From the NCBI RefSeq assembly GCF_011170125.1, contig NZ_BLLN01000003.1, positions 1,994,501 to 2,058,500 of the forward strand: a stretch of 64,000 nt of DNA. Reading direction: 5' to 3'. A program made the position numbers and the translations under genes. Of the stretch, positions 26,114 through 35,313 are shown one piece after another. The notes below the pieces were generated by a model. That model made no database searches, was not told where the DNA came from, and saw nothing but the letters and a program-made list of their open reading frames with translations. The stretch is from Streptomyces diastaticus subsp. diastaticus. GTDB taxonomy: Bacteria > Actinomycetota > Actinomycetes > Streptomycetales > Streptomycetaceae. Positions within the stretch are counted from its first letter, which is position 1; each line of letters begins with the position of its first letter.

Positions 26114-27097
26114 ATGGCTGTGGACGAGGGGGCCGAGCACAGCAGTGGTCGTGCTGATGACCGGGGGTGGGGCGCGACACGGGGCTGGGTGGAGAAGGGA
26201 CTGTCCGGGGCGGAACGGATTGAGGATGTCGCGCCGTTGCGCGGAGGCTGGACGTCGGAGATGCGGCGGCTGGACATCTGTGGGCGGGACGGTCGACGGT
26301 CGCTGGTCTTGCGGTCCTTCGTCAATCCCTTCTACGTTCGCCACGCGCAGGGCCTGCTGACTCGCGAGGCAGCCGTTCTGCGTCTGCTCGACGGCACGGG
26401 CGTGCCCGCGGCCAGGCTGGTGGCCGTGGACGCGACAGCGCAGCACTGCGACCATCCGTCCTTGCTGATGTCCCTGTTGCCCGGGACCGTGCGCCTGGGC
26501 GATGAGGGGGCCGACCGGCGTGCTGAACTGCTGGCCCACCAGTTGCTGCGCATCCACCGGTTGCCGGTGACCGCCGAGGCGCGGCCGCGCGAATATCAGG
26601 CGTGGACCTCTCCCGAGCGGGTGAGTCCGCCGGAGGACACCGATCAGCCTGAGCTGTGGCAGCGGGCCGTGGACGTGATCCGCCACGAGCCCCCGGAATA
26701 CCAGGCATGCTTTCTGCACCGGGACTTCCATCCCGGCAACGTCCTCTTCACCGGTGAGGGCGGCGGTCTGCGGATCAGCGGTGTCGTCGACTGGGTGGAG
26801 ACTTCCTGGGGGCCCGCTGACCTGGACGTGGCCCACTGCTCGACGGCCCTGGCTCTGCTGCACGGGGTTTCCGCGGGCATGGACTTCGCCGACCGCTACG
26901 TTGCGGCGGGAGGGACGCTGGCCGAAGAGCCCGCCGCCCATCTCTACTGGCGGCTGCTGGACGCCTTGGCCTTCGCTCCGGACGCGAAGAAGGTCGCCGT
27001 CCCGTGGCGCGAGGTGGGCCGCGCCGATCTGACTCCCGCCCTGTTGACCAGGCGGCTGGAGGGATACCTCCACGCCCTCTGCGCGCGCTACACCTGA
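26114..27097 (+). CDS. Aminoglycoside phosphotransferase-family kinase
   Basis: 327-residue APH/choline-kinase-like protein. The ATP-binding lobe begins with LRGGWTSEMRRL. The catalytic loop is FLHRDFHPGNVLF (Brenner motif HxDxxxxN) and the metal-binding Asp is in GVVDWVE. Conserved helix residues follow (WGPADLDVAH). Family members phosphorylate antibiotics, sugars, choline or homoserine. Nothing in the context narrows the substrate, so an antibiotic-resistance role should not be assumed. Confidence 0.85.
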   Translation: MAVDEGAEHSSGRADDRGWGATRGWVEKGLSGAERIEDVAPLRGGWTSEMRRLDICGRDGRRSLVLRSFVNPFYVRHAQGLLTREAAVLRLLDGTGVPAARLVAVDATAQHCDHPSLLMSLLPGTVRLGDEGADRRAELLAHQLLRIHRLPVTAEARPREYQAWTSPERVSPPEDTDQPELWQRAVDVIRHEPPEYQACFLHRDFHPGNVLFTGEGGGLRISGVVDWVETSWGPADLDVAHCSTALALLHGVSAGMDFADRYVAAGGTLAEEPAAHLYWRLLDALAFAPDAKKVAVPWREVGRADLTPALLTRRLEGYLHALCARYT

Positions 27098-27277
27098 AGC
27101 CGGACCGACGGCGGGCGAGCAGGACCGCCCTGGCTGGGGACCGTCCGGTTGCGCGTGGTTCGTACTGGGGCATCCAGCAGGACGACGGGGCTCGACCAGG
27201 GTCCGTTCGGTCGCCGACGGGGATGGGGACTTCGAGGGAGAAGAGGCCTGAGCGGCCGTGGCAGCGTGAGGAGCCGA

Positions 27278-27964
27278 TCAGCCGCTGACCGTACGCAGAA
27301 AGTGATCGGCGTCTTCCGGCTCGCCCAGTTGGCCCATCTCCAGCCAGGAACCGTCGGCAAAGACGAGCCGGAAGGTGGCGTACCCGCGAGGCTGGCCCGC
27401 CTCACCCTCGATCCTGGCTTGGTCGAGGGTGAACTCCGTGATGGTCCGGAAGTCGTCGGCCTTGGTCGGCGACAGCCGACGGCGAGGGGACGCGGCCACG
27501 CAGACACGGTTGCGGGTCAGCATCACCAGGCGCTTGGGACTGGGCGAGTGCCCGTACCAACGCAGCAGCAGCTGGCCCGCGGTCAGGTCCCAGTCCCCGT
27601 CGAAGACTCCGTCGGCCGGGTCCTGCCCGCGGTCCCCCTTGCGAGAGCGGCGACGGCCGGAGCGCTGTGTGTCGGGTGGGGACTGCGGCTGTCCGGTCTG
27701 ACCGCCACGGCTCCGTCCCGACAGCAGTTGGTCGAACTTGCGACCGAGTGTGTCGATCAAGATGATCGGTACGATCACGAAGCAGAACACCACGACCCCG
27801 ACGTACCACAACCAATGGTGGCGCGACTTCAGGGGTCCTTTGCCCGCTGCGCGGTGCACGTCCTTGGGTGGTGCGGGGACGGTGCGGATCTCACACCAGA
27901 CCAAGGCCACGGGCTCCTCGCCCAGGATCTTCCGCGCCCGTCGCTCCACCTTGCGCTTCGCCAT
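27278..27964 (-). CDS. Single-pass membrane protein of unknown function
   Basis: 228-residue protein not assigned to a family. It begins MAKRKVERRARK, has one strongly hydrophobic segment at about residues 50-72 (YVGVVVFCFVIVPIILIDTL), then a charged low-complexity linker, then a globular C-terminal domain (about 130-228) with YGHSPSPKRLVMLTRNRVCV and TLDQARIEGEAG, which looks like a PH-like/lipid-binding beta domain (inference). ATG 27964 is preferred over upstream in-frame codons because that N-terminal extension is low-complexity. It is convergent with the APH-like gene. Confidence 0.75.
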   Translation of the reverse strand: MAKRKVERRARKILGEEPVALVWCEIRTVPAPPKDVHRAAGKGPLKSRHHWLWYVGVVVFCFVIVPIILIDTLGRKFDQLLSGRSRGGQTGQPQSPPDTQRSGRRRSRKGDRGQDPADGVFDGDWDLTAGQLLLRWYGHSPSPKRLVMLTRNRVCVAASPRRRLSPTKADDFRTITEFTLDQARIEGEAGQPRGYATFRLVFADGSWLEMGQLGEPEDADHFLRTVSG

Positions 27965-28494
27965 GCCGAAGATCCTAGTGCCGGCCTGCGGAAGCCCGTA
28001 GAGAGGTCTTGACGCGGAGGGAGCTGCCCGAGCACCCGGACCGCTCCCGCGTGCCGGCCGCCTGCAACGAAGCCGCCGGCCCCTCCGGCCCGAGACGTCC
28101 GCCAAGCCCTTGGCCGCGCACTGCTGCCGAGTACATCGAAGACACCCGCGCCGAACTGAAACCCTTCGCCAAGCTCGCTGTCCTCACCGACGTCGACGCC
28201 GGCGGCGCCACGAGAATCAGTAGCCGTCGAGACCATGACCGGCGACCTGGCCCCATGCTCATTGCGGAACGGACCACCTCGCGTACCGCCCTCTCACAGC
28301 ACAGCCGAGTCTTCCGATGCGAGAGGAAAGGGAAGCCGTTGCGCTGGACAAGGGAAGGAAGCCGTTGCGCCGGAACGCCGGATCCATGCGCTGGGCCGTT
28401 TCGTGCGGTTCTCCGATCCAGAGACCCGCCGGGAGCCGGACTCCGCGAGTTGTTCCTTTGGAGCACTCTCGCAGGGAGCGATAGGTTGCCCGCC
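27965..28494. other. Intergenic region with a short direct repeat
   Basis: About 530 bases without a convincing gene. A 13-base direct repeat GAAGCCGTTGCGC occurs near 28333 and 28359. The right edge carries the promoter of the GNAT gene. Confidence 0.4.
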
Positions 28495-29046
28495 ATGACT
28501 GAGCTCGGCCCCGTCGTCTGGCCGCCTTCTTCGATACGGACCGAACGGCTCGTGCTCCGCCAGTCCGAGGCCTGGGACCGTGCGGCCTTCATCGAGCTCT
28601 TCGCCTCGGAAGAGGTACACGCCTACCTCGGTGGTCCTCGTCCGCGTGAAGAGCTCGAAAGCGCGGTGCCCAAGGTGCCTGGGCGACGTCCTGGTCTCTT
28701 CGTGGTCGCTCTCAACGGGGCGATGATCGGCACGATCACGCTTCTTGACCGGCGCGGTGCGGAGCGTCCGGGGCACATCCGTCCAGAGGCCGGGGAGGCC
28801 GAACTCGGCTATATGTTCTTACCGGAAGCGTGGGGACGCGGGTACGCCGCCGAGGCATGCGCAGCAGCACTCGACTGGTTTGCCGGAACGTTCCCCGGCG
28901 AGCCGGTGGTGCTCTGCACGCAGACCGGCAACAACCGCTCGATGAGCCTCGCGGCGAAGCTGGGGTTCACAGAAGTGCAGCGGTTCGAGGAGTGGGGTGC
29001 GGAGCAGTGGTTCGGCGTGTGGTCCTCAGACGCACCCTTCGGTTGA
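28495..29046 (+). CDS. GNAT-family N-acetyltransferase, RimJ/RimL type
   Basis: 183-residue acetyl-CoA-dependent acetyltransferase. RTERLVLRQSEAWDRAAF is the N-terminal strand of RimL-like proteins. The acetyl-CoA loop is AELGYMFLPEAWGRGYAAEAC (Q/RxxGxG/A variant WGRGYA). NNRSMSLAAKLGFTEV is the C-terminal signature. ATG 28495 follows GGGAGCG weakly. The frame is open for 480 bases upstream without homology. The substrate could be a protein N-terminus or a small molecule. Confidence 0.88.
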   Translation: MTELGPVVWPPSSIRTERLVLRQSEAWDRAAFIELFASEEVHAYLGGPRPREELESAVPKVPGRRPGLFVVALNGAMIGTITLLDRRGAERPGHIRPEAGEAELGYMFLPEAWGRGYAAEACAAALDWFAGTFPGEPVVLCTQTGNNRSMSLAAKLGFTEVQRFEEWGAEQWFGVWSSDAPFG

Positions 29047-29326
29047 GCTCGAGCCTGTCGCGAAGGCGCGGTGACCTGTCAGATCTGTCTGACCGCCCCC
29101 ACCATGAAGGGCACGGTCTCACGGGTCGAAGGCCGATCCTTTCGAGTTCCCGACAGTGAACGAGCGGGAGTCCGGCACGGCCTGCCCTGTCACGTCAGGA
29201 ACCTGCCCGACCGAGGTTCTGGTCCGTCCAGCACCTCCAGGAGATACTCGAAACCTGCCCCAAGACCAACAGGTGGACCCGTGCTCCCTGGTTCCTGATC
29301 GTCGCCTGCGGACTCCGTCCCCATGC

Positions 29327-30202
29327 TCAGACCAGTGGGGGGCGCCCCAGGCGCGTCATCCGCCACACCGTGCGCCACTTCATTGCCTTGCGGGAACCGC
29401 ACGGACTCCGGAGCCCCTCCACGAAGCCGCCGCACCACGCTCTCAGCCCGCTGAGGGACCGGAGGCGCGAGAGAGTGAGCACGATCCACACGCCCAGATA
29501 GACCGGGATCAAGGGGAGGGGGAGCCGGCGCCGGGCAAGCCAGACTCGGTTTCGCGCGGTGAAGCGGTAGTAGACCGCATGTCTGGCCGGGGAGGTCTTG
29601 GGGTGCTGAAGTACAAGGTCGGGCTCATAAAGGATCTTCCAGCCGTCGTCCAGAGCACGCCATGCCAAGTCGGTCTCTTCATGCCCGAAGAAGAACTCGC
29701 CGGCCCAGTCGCCGATCCGTTCCAGCATCGGGACAGAGAAGGCATGGCCACCTCCGAGGAAAGCGGTCACCTGGCCCCGGCGCATCGGATCGTCGGCGCG
29801 AAGGCGCGGCACCCAGCGTCGCTCTGTGTGTCCGCTCTCGTCCGCGACCCGGAAGCCGATGATCCCGAGCTTGGGGTCTGCCGCGAACAGCTGCTGGGTC
29901 TGGCCGAACACGTCATCGGCGATGAGGAGCCCGTCGTCATCCAGCTCGATGACGACGTCGACGTCGCCGGACTCGCGCAGCAGCTTCAGCCCGACGTTGC
30001 GGCCACCGGGGCAGCCCAGGTTCTCCCCAAGCGGCACCTTGGTCGCGTCCGTCGCGACGTCCGTGAGCGGCGTCGCGTTCCCCACCAGCACCACCCGCGC
30101 TGCCGGAGCATCCTGCTTCGCCACGGAGGCCAGGAGAGCCTCGAGCTCATGCGGGCGAGTGCCCATCGTCACAATGACGACTCCGAGACGCGGCAACGGC
30201 AT
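29327..30202 (-). CDS. Family-2 glycosyltransferase
   Basis: 291-residue inverting GT-A glycosyltransferase. The N-terminal nucleotide-sugar fold is LGVVIVTMGTRPHELEALLA, the DxD metal site is ELDDDG near residue 88, the acceptor loop is FLGGGHAFSVPMLERIGDW and the catalytic HEETDLAWRA segment is present. A hydrophobic stretch (LPLIPVYLGVWIVLTL) near residue 230 suggests membrane association. GGAG lies 9 bases before ATG 30202, so its RBS is intact. Only about 30 bases further upstream the DNA becomes a truncated IS630 transposase, so the native promoter is probably lost. Confidence 0.87.
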   Translation of the reverse strand: MPLPRLGVVIVTMGTRPHELEALLASVAKQDAPAARVVLVGNATPLTDVATDATKVPLGENLGCPGGRNVGLKLLRESGDVDVVIELDDDGLLIADDVFGQTQQLFAADPKLGIIGFRVADESGHTERRWVPRLRADDPMRRGQVTAFLGGGHAFSVPMLERIGDWAGEFFFGHEETDLAWRALDDGWKILYEPDLVLQHPKTSPARHAVYYRFTARNRVWLARRRLPLPLIPVYLGVWIVLTLSRLRSLSGLRAWCGGFVEGLRSPCGSRKAMKWRTVWRMTRLGRPPLV

Positions 30203-31169
30203 AACGGCAAACTCCAGGTGTCGGCGGACACGTCTGATCGCGGGCCTGGTGCTGCTTGGGGAGGCTGTGCTCGAGGTCGGCGTTGACCAGTTCGTCCGGG
30301 ATCAGCTCGGGTGAGTAGGCGGGGCGGAAGTGTAGCTCGACGGCGTCGGGGTGGGCGGCGAGCCAGTCGCGGACCTTCTTCGAGCGGTGGGCGGAGTACC
30401 CGTCGACCACGAGGTGGTTCTCGTGGCCGAATTGGCCGGCGAGCCGGTCCAGGAAGCGAAACATCACCTCGGCGGTGAAGCTCTCGGTGAAGACCATGAA
30501 GTGCATCCGGCCCTTTGTACTGATCGCGGACATCGCGTTCACGGAGAATCGGTTGCCGCTCCGCCGCACGATCGGGGTTCGGCCCTTCTCTCCCCAGGTC
30601 CGGCCGGTGACCTGGTCGGAGCGGATCCCGACCTGGTCGGCGAAGAGGACCTCATCACCGTCGGCCCTCGCCCTCGCACCGATCCTTGGCCAGCTCTCGG
30701 CATGCCACTGCGCGACGGCCTCGGGGTCCTGCTCTACGGCCCGCTTGTCCGGGCGCTGGAAAGAGAGCCCCCAGCGCTTGAGGTACTTGCCCACCCCAGG
30801 CTCGGTGAGCTTCACCCGGTACAGCTTCGCGATCAGCTCACCGATCAGCCGACGCGTCCACAGTTGCCCGCCCAGGCCCACTTCGCTGGGCCGGCGGTCG
30901 AGGACGGTCTGCCGCACTGCGGCCTGTTCAGCCTCCCCGAGCACTTGACGCACCCCGACCGGCTTTCCGCGAGGGCGCATCACCAGCGCTTCCCGGCCGC
31001 CTGCCTGCCACTTCGCCCACCATTTTTTGACGGTCTTCAGTGACACCCCGAAGACTGCCGCCACGTCCTCACGGTCCCGGATCGCCGCCAACGCGGCCAC
31101 CGCCCGCAACCGAAGGGCCTCCTGCGCCGAAGGCGACAGATGTCGTGCGTCCCCCACCAGACCGCTCAC
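30147..31169 (-). pseudogene. IS630-family transposase, 3'-truncated
   Basis: 340-codon frame whose first about 300 residues are IS630/Tc1-mariner-type: helix-turn-helix (VAAVFGVSLKTVKKWWAKW), a winged-helix region (GQLWTRRLIGELIAKLY) and DDE residues (FADQVGIRSD, LVVDGYSAH, PAYSPELIPDELVNADLEH). Beyond SLPKQHQARDQ near 30232 the normal about 45-residue tail (RRRQRQPHIVRGYF-like) is replaced by unrelated residues that overlap the start of the glycosyltransferase gene. The element was cut on this side, so it is unlikely to move. Confidence 0.85.
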
Positions 31170-31200
31170 ACACGTCCAACGACCCAGAACACAAACCGTT
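30232..31200 (-). mobile_element. IS630-family element, partial
   Basis: Extent inferred from the transposase. The left boundary is where the protein similarity breaks next to the glycosyltransferase RBS. The right boundary just beyond the transposase start is approximate because no matching terminal inverted repeat remains to define it. Confidence 0.65.
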
Positions 31201-31223
31201 TTCGGATCAAATAGGGTGCCGCA

Positions 31224-31565
31224 ATGAGGTTGCGCGGAATGGTCATCGCATTTTTCGTGGTCCCGCTAGCGTGGGGGGTGATCACCCTGCTGAGGGCCGG
31301 GGCGGCCCACGGCGGCCCGGACTGCCCGTGGCTCCAGCTGGGCGAGGACGGCGAGGAGCACCCCGGGCAGATGCGGCAGGGCTATACCTGCGTGCTCGAC
31401 TACAACTACCACGGTGGCGATTCGACCGGCACGGCCACGTTTCGCCAGCGCAAGTACGCCCAGGAGGTGAAGCGCGGCGAGCTCCTGGGCCAGGGCCTGC
31501 TGTACACGTTGTACGGGGCGGCGGGCACGGCCACCACCGTGATCGCCACCCGGTCGCGACGCTAG
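31224..31565 (+). CDS. Small membrane protein of unknown function
   Basis: 113 residues. An N-terminal hydrophobic helix (MVIAFFVVPLAWGVITLL) is followed by a polar domain with two Cys (DCPWLQLG and YTCVLDYNY), which could form a disulfide outside the membrane, and a weakly hydrophobic C-terminus (GLLYTLYGAAGTATTVIA). AGGG lies 7 bases before the ATG. No family is recognised. It lies between two IS remnants. Confidence 0.55.
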   Translation: MRLRGMVIAFFVVPLAWGVITLLRAGAAHGGPDCPWLQLGEDGEEHPGQMRQGYTCVLDYNYHGGDSTGTATFRQRKYAQEVKRGELLGQGLLYTLYGAAGTATTVIATRSRR

Positions 31566-31641
31566 CCGGCGCCCTTGTTGCACGGATGCGGTGCCTACCC
31601 CGCCCACCGTCCTGGATGAGAACCCCATGAGTTCCTGCTCA

Positions 31642-32546
31642 ATTAGGCAGTTTCGTCCGGATCAGTCGGTCGGTGGTCTGGGCGTGGCGTCGAGTGATGC
31701 GCAGTGGGCGCGGATCGAGCCCCTCATCCCGGACCGGACGCCGAAGCGGTGTGGGCGCCGGCGTTGACCATGGTGAGGTGAGCGACGCGATCGCCTGCAA
31801 GTTCCAGACCGGTACGCAATGGGCGCACCTGCCGGGAGAGGTATGGCAACTGGCGGGGTGTCTACGACCGGCTGCGGATGTAGGCCGTCGACGGTACCTG
31901 GGAGCGAGTGTTCACCGCCCTGGTGGCCCAGGCCGACGGGGACGAGGACCTCGGCTGGGCCGTCTCGGGAAACTCCACGGTCGTGCGGGCCCACCAGCAC
32001 GCGGGCGGGGACCGTAAGAAAGGGCCCCGGCCGGCGAACCCGGCGACCACGCCATCGGCCCCCCGGCGGCGGGCTGACCACGCAGATCCGCCCCGCCGCC
32101 GATGCCCGCTGCCGGCCCCTCGTCGGTCCTCACCGCCGGACAGGCCGGTGATGCACCTGCCTTCACCGAGGTCATGTTCCGCCCGCGTGTTCCGCGTCGG
32201 TGAGGACGGCCTCGCACCCGGCCGGACCTGGTCCCGGCGGACAAGGCGTACTCCTTCCGCGCGGTCCGCGAGCACCTGCGCAAGCGCGGAGGCCGGGCCG
32301 CGGGCCTCGTCCCCGCAGACCAGCGCGGCCACCCGGCTGCGTCGAGGCAGCCAAGGCGGCAGGCCGCCAGTTCCCGACCGCGAGACCTGCAAGCAGCGCA
32401 ACACCGCCGAGGGGTGCAGGAACCGTCAAGCAGTGACGAGGCATCGCCACCCGCTAGGAGAGGACCGCCGCCATCTACCTCGCCGGACCCCGCAGCGCGG
32501 GCATCTTCCTCTGGCCCACCCGACGGTCCAAACGAAACTGCCTAAT
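31642..32546 (+). mobile_element. Degenerate IS5-family element with intact terminal repeats
   Basis: Perfect 15-bp terminal inverted repeats, ATTAGGCAGTTTCGT at 31642-31656 and its complement at 32532-32546, enclose about 900 bp. Inside are scattered pieces of an IS5-type DDE transposase in different frames: DAQWARIEPLIPDRTPKRCGRR (31699 onward), VFTALVAQADGDEDLGWAV (31908 onward), HQHAGGDRKKGPRPANP and, near the end, remnants of the RxxAYKxRNT and HIAGIFLW regions. The first catalytic Asp is changed (GNST in place of the usual VDST). Several frameshifts make it inactive. Confidence 0.8.
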
Positions 32547-32736
32547 CACCGTCGCCGGTGGACCGGTTCAGGCTCCGGCGCCGGTTCTTCCCGGACCGAC
32601 GCACCAACTCGCTCGCGGCGAGTGTCACGGTCGCCACGTAGCGGACCCAGCGGGGCCCGCCGCGCTCCGCCCACACCACGCACGCACACCCGCCAGCTGC
32701 GAGCGCCAAGACACCGAGCAGTACGAGACCGGCCAT
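32542..32736 (-). CDS. 64-residue membrane protein, C-terminus cut by an IS end
   Basis: ATG 32736 is preceded by AGGTGGGG. The product has a strongly hydrophobic N-terminal helix (MAGLVLLGVLALAAGGCACVV), a possible second helix (VRYVATVTLAASELV) and a basic tail. The stop codon TAG falls inside the terminal inverted repeat of the IS5-type element, so the natural C-terminus was probably replaced by IS sequence. Function unknown. Confidence 0.5.
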   Translation of the reverse strand: MAGLVLLGVLALAAGGCACVVWAERGGPRWVRYVATVTLAASELVRRSGKNRRRSLNRSTGDGD

Positions 32737-32942
32737 GTTCCCCACCTCTGCATTCATTCGTACGGGTCCTGCTGATCGTCTCAGGCCGGGGCGGTTGCAA
32801 CGGGACGCCCTGGCTCGCAGAAGATCATCGGTCGAGACCAGGTGGCCGGAACTCCTGGTCGTCGCAATCTCCTGGCGAACGAACAAGATCATTCATCGGA
32901 GTGAAGTGCTACCGGGCTCCGTGCCACGGTACCGCTCCCCAT

Positions 32943-33112
32943 TGAGCCTCTTTCATCCTGAACAGCTGCAGGTCAGCTGTGTGTGGACGGCCTGGACGTC
33001 TGCGGCCGGCGGGAGGCCGAAGAGCGGCGGCAGGTCGAGCAGCGATGCCGCTCAGGTCCCCGAGGACCCGGCTGCCCTCTACCGGCCGGCCACGCCGCGA
33101 TCTACCTCGCCA
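32943..33112 (-). mobile_element. 3'-end remnant of an IS5/DDE_4-type element
   Basis: The terminal sequence TGAGCCTCTTTCATCCTGAA (32943 onward) and the encoded end HTADLQLFRMKEAQ match the right end of the fragment at 48931-49559 (HATDLRLFRMKEAH). About 170 bases remain; the rest of the element is gone. Confidence 0.55.
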
Positions 33113-33169
33113 TTCTTGACATGTGCATACGTGACGCGGCCGGATGCCCCCGGGCCGGGTGATCACATG

Positions 33170-33420
33170 GTCGAGAGGCGGTATCGGTGAGAACGGATCA
33201 GTATCCAGTACCCGATGATCCCCGCCGCGCAGATCCGCTCCTCGCAGGTTCGCCCCGTGTGTCGACATCCTGCGACGTCGCACCGGACAGGCACGCCCCC
33301 GGGAGTTCAACGTCTTGCAGATTGACGCCGTGGTGAACGCAAACGCAAGACCCACCGAGTGCAGCGCCGCCCCGGACAGGCTGACACCAGTCAGGTCCGC
33401 ATCAACGAGCCGAACGCGTG
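33170..33420 (-). pseudogene. Possible pentapeptide-repeat protein remnant
   Basis: Two short runs of A(D/N)LxG-type repeats occur on this strand in different frames: ADLTGVSLSGAALHS from about 33400 and HGANLRGADLRGGD from about 33260. The linking region has no consistent frame. A decayed pentapeptide-repeat gene is the simplest reading. Confidence is limited because the runs are short. Confidence 0.4.
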
Positions 33421-33527
33421 AAAGGCTCCGGCCTCTCGACCCCGGCCGGCAGGACGGCTCCGTGGCAGGGAGGAAGGACGCTCCGGCAGGTCAGCGAGCC
33501 GTCACTGAGCAATCGGTTGACGCACGT

Positions 33528-34037
33528 CTACCGGTCCGTGAGGAGAGGCAGGATTGTGGCGGCGCTCATGCACGCCAGTGCCAGGACCTCGGCCAGCAAC
33601 GCAGCGAGCAGCGTTCGGGCCCGTCTCCGATTGACCGATCTCAGCCCGGACAACATGTCCGCAAGGATGCGAAACTCCTCGCGGGAACTCTCGTCGTCGT
33701 GTGCGTCCCAACTCTCTTCGACCGCCACATTCACCAGATCCCCGGCCGCGACCTTCGCGACCCGGGCCGGCAGATTGACGCAGAGTCCGGCGACCGAGGC
33801 GGCGACCAGAGCGATGAGAGCGGTGGCGTGCAGTGCCGTCACGGTTACGCCCGATGCGGGAGCGTCCTGGCCCGTGGTCAGCATGACGAAGCCCAGAACG
33901 ATGGCCACCAGGGTCCCCGCGCTGGCGATGACCGCGATGCCTCGTTGTTCCAGCGAGTTCTTCGTGACCCGTTCGTCCGCGAGCTGGTCGAGCAGCAGCG
34001 CCCGGAAGCGGCCCTGGGCTGGAGGGCGGCCGCTCAT
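33528..34037 (-). CDS. Small multi-pass membrane protein, second gene of a two-gene cassette
   Basis: 169 residues with an N-terminal cytoplasmic region (RALLLDQLADERVTKNSLEQRG), two hydrophobic helices (about residues 35-90) and a C-terminal hydrophobic helix (TLLAALLAEVLALACMSAATI). Between them lies an acidic/amphipathic stretch (NVAVEESWDAHDDESSREEF). ATG 34037 overlaps the stop of the upstream gene by 4 bases, so both are co-translated. No family recognised. Confidence 0.7.
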   Translation of the reverse strand: MSGRPPAQGRFRALLLDQLADERVTKNSLEQRGIAVIASAGTLVAIVLGFVMLTTGQDAPASGVTVTALHATALIALVAASVAGLCVNLPARVAKVAAGDLVNVAVEESWDAHDDESSREEFRILADMLSGLRSVNRRRARTLLAALLAEVLALACMSAATILPLLTDR

Positions 34038-35182
34038 GCCCACTCGTAGCTGATGGTGGGACGACGCCGTTCCGGCGCGGCAAGCACGGTGACGGGCCAG
34101 GTGCACTGCCGCCAGGTGAGCAGGCCGCGGGTGGTCTCCTGTTCCAGCCCGAGGCCGCGTGTCACAGACAGCACGAGGGGGCTGAGCGCGATGTTTCGCA
34201 GAGCGCGGCGCAGCCCGGCCTCCCGGGTGCGCAGACGTTCCCGGCTCAGACGAATCTGGCTGTCGACCACCCTGAGGTCTGCGTCGGTGCAGGGCTCAGG
34301 GGGCGTGCCCGGCACATCATCCAGGCTGTTGAGCTTGTCGACCGCTCGTCTCACTGCTCTGAGAAGCCCGCGCCGCTCCCGCAGAGGCAATACGCCGAAG
34401 CGTCCGTGCAGCAGGGCGAACAAGGCGTCAGCTTGCTGTCGTTCGTCGGTGGTCAAGGGCCGAGCGAGCAGGAGGCGGTCACTGAGCCAGTGGCTCAGCC
34501 GCACCGCGTCATCGTCCATCCCCTCCGCGGCCTCACGGAGTCGCCGGGCGATCCTGCCGCGATCGGCGGGACCGTAGGGCTCGGTCGCCTGCCACCTGCG
34601 ACGTCGCCGGCCTGCTAGATCCTCCCTTGCCCGGGCCACTTCGGACCGGGCTTGATTGACGCGTGCGATGCCGGGTTCCATCGCGATCTTCAACTCTTTC
34701 AGAAGCCTGTACAACGTGATCCGCTCGGTCAATCCGACCGCGAACACCCGGCGTTCCCTGGGCTCGACGACGACCGCGCAGGGGAGGAGTGATTCGGAGA
34801 TTCCGAAGAACTCCTGGAGTTCCGTCGCGACGCGGGTGACGGCGGACCCGTGTTCTCCTTCGTCACGTGGGATGACCGGTGCACTGCGGGCCATGGAGCC
34901 GTCCTCCGGGTTCTCCGTCATGCGGACGCGGTTTCCTGAAGGGCTCTGCAGCCTCCTTTCGTCTCCATGGAGTCGAAGATTCTGGACCACCTGCCCCACA
35001 CCTTCGCGCGAAGGCCCTTGAACAATGAGAGCCGCGTCCGGCGCGGGAGTGACGACAGCGAGGTAACGTCCCGAAAGGTCGTGGAAACTACTCCAACTCC
35101 GGAGAAAGTCCAGCTGCACCCGAGGCTCATCTGCGGTTCGGCAGACCAGGAAGACGAGTCCCGCGAATCCGCCGTCCTCCAC
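34034..35182 (-). CDS. Unrecognised 382-residue protein, first gene of a two-gene cassette
   Basis: The N-terminal part looks like an alpha/beta domain (GLVFLVCRTADEPRVQLDFL, YLAVVTPAPDAALIVQG). The remainder is helical and very rich in Arg and Glu, with coiled-coil character at about 170-200 (ARVNQARSEVARAREDLAGRRRRR) and 310-345. The called start is GTG 35182. In the frame one base away, ATG 35232 gives VINVPVSRLFGLGLAR, which would join naturally to VEDGGFAGLVFLV, so a single-base frameshift or a sequencing error near 35182 may hide the true N-terminus. The product is probably a cytoplasmic partner of the membrane protein that follows. Confidence 0.65.
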   Translation of the reverse strand: MEDGGFAGLVFLVCRTADEPRVQLDFLRSWSSFHDLSGRYLAVVTPAPDAALIVQGPSREGVGQVVQNLRLHGDERRLQSPSGNRVRMTENPEDGSMARSAPVIPRDEGEHGSAVTRVATELQEFFGISESLLPCAVVVEPRERRVFAVGLTERITLYRLLKELKIAMEPGIARVNQARSEVARAREDLAGRRRRRWQATEPYGPADRGRIARRLREAAEGMDDDAVRLSHWLSDRLLLARPLTTDERQQADALFALLHGRFGVLPLRERRGLLRAVRRAVDKLNSLDDVPGTPPEPCTDADLRVVDSQIRLSRERLRTREAGLRRALRNIALSPLVLSVTRGLGLEQETTRGLLTWRQCTWPVTVLAAPERRRPTISYEWA

Positions 35183-35277
35183 CGGGCCAGTCCGAGCCCG
35201 AACAGCCTGCTGACGGGTACGTTGATGACCATCAATCTAGGTCGGCCCCTCATGGTCGAAGGCTTGACACCGGCGAC

Positions 35278-35313
35278 GCTACCAGGGGTGGCCCAAGGGC
35301 TGCCCCTGGTAGC
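35278..35313. repeat. 11-bp inverted repeat upstream of the two-gene cassette
   Basis: GCTACCAGGGG at 35278-35288 pairs perfectly with 35303-35313 around a 14-base spacer. A TTGACA hexamer on the plus strand immediately precedes it (35274-35279). It could be an operator or a hairpin; no matching -10 box was found. Confidence 0.45.

Noticed and set aside
26114..27097. Calling the APH-like kinase an aminoglycoside-resistance gene
   Set aside because: The APH fold covers many substrates and nothing in the context points to an antibiotic.
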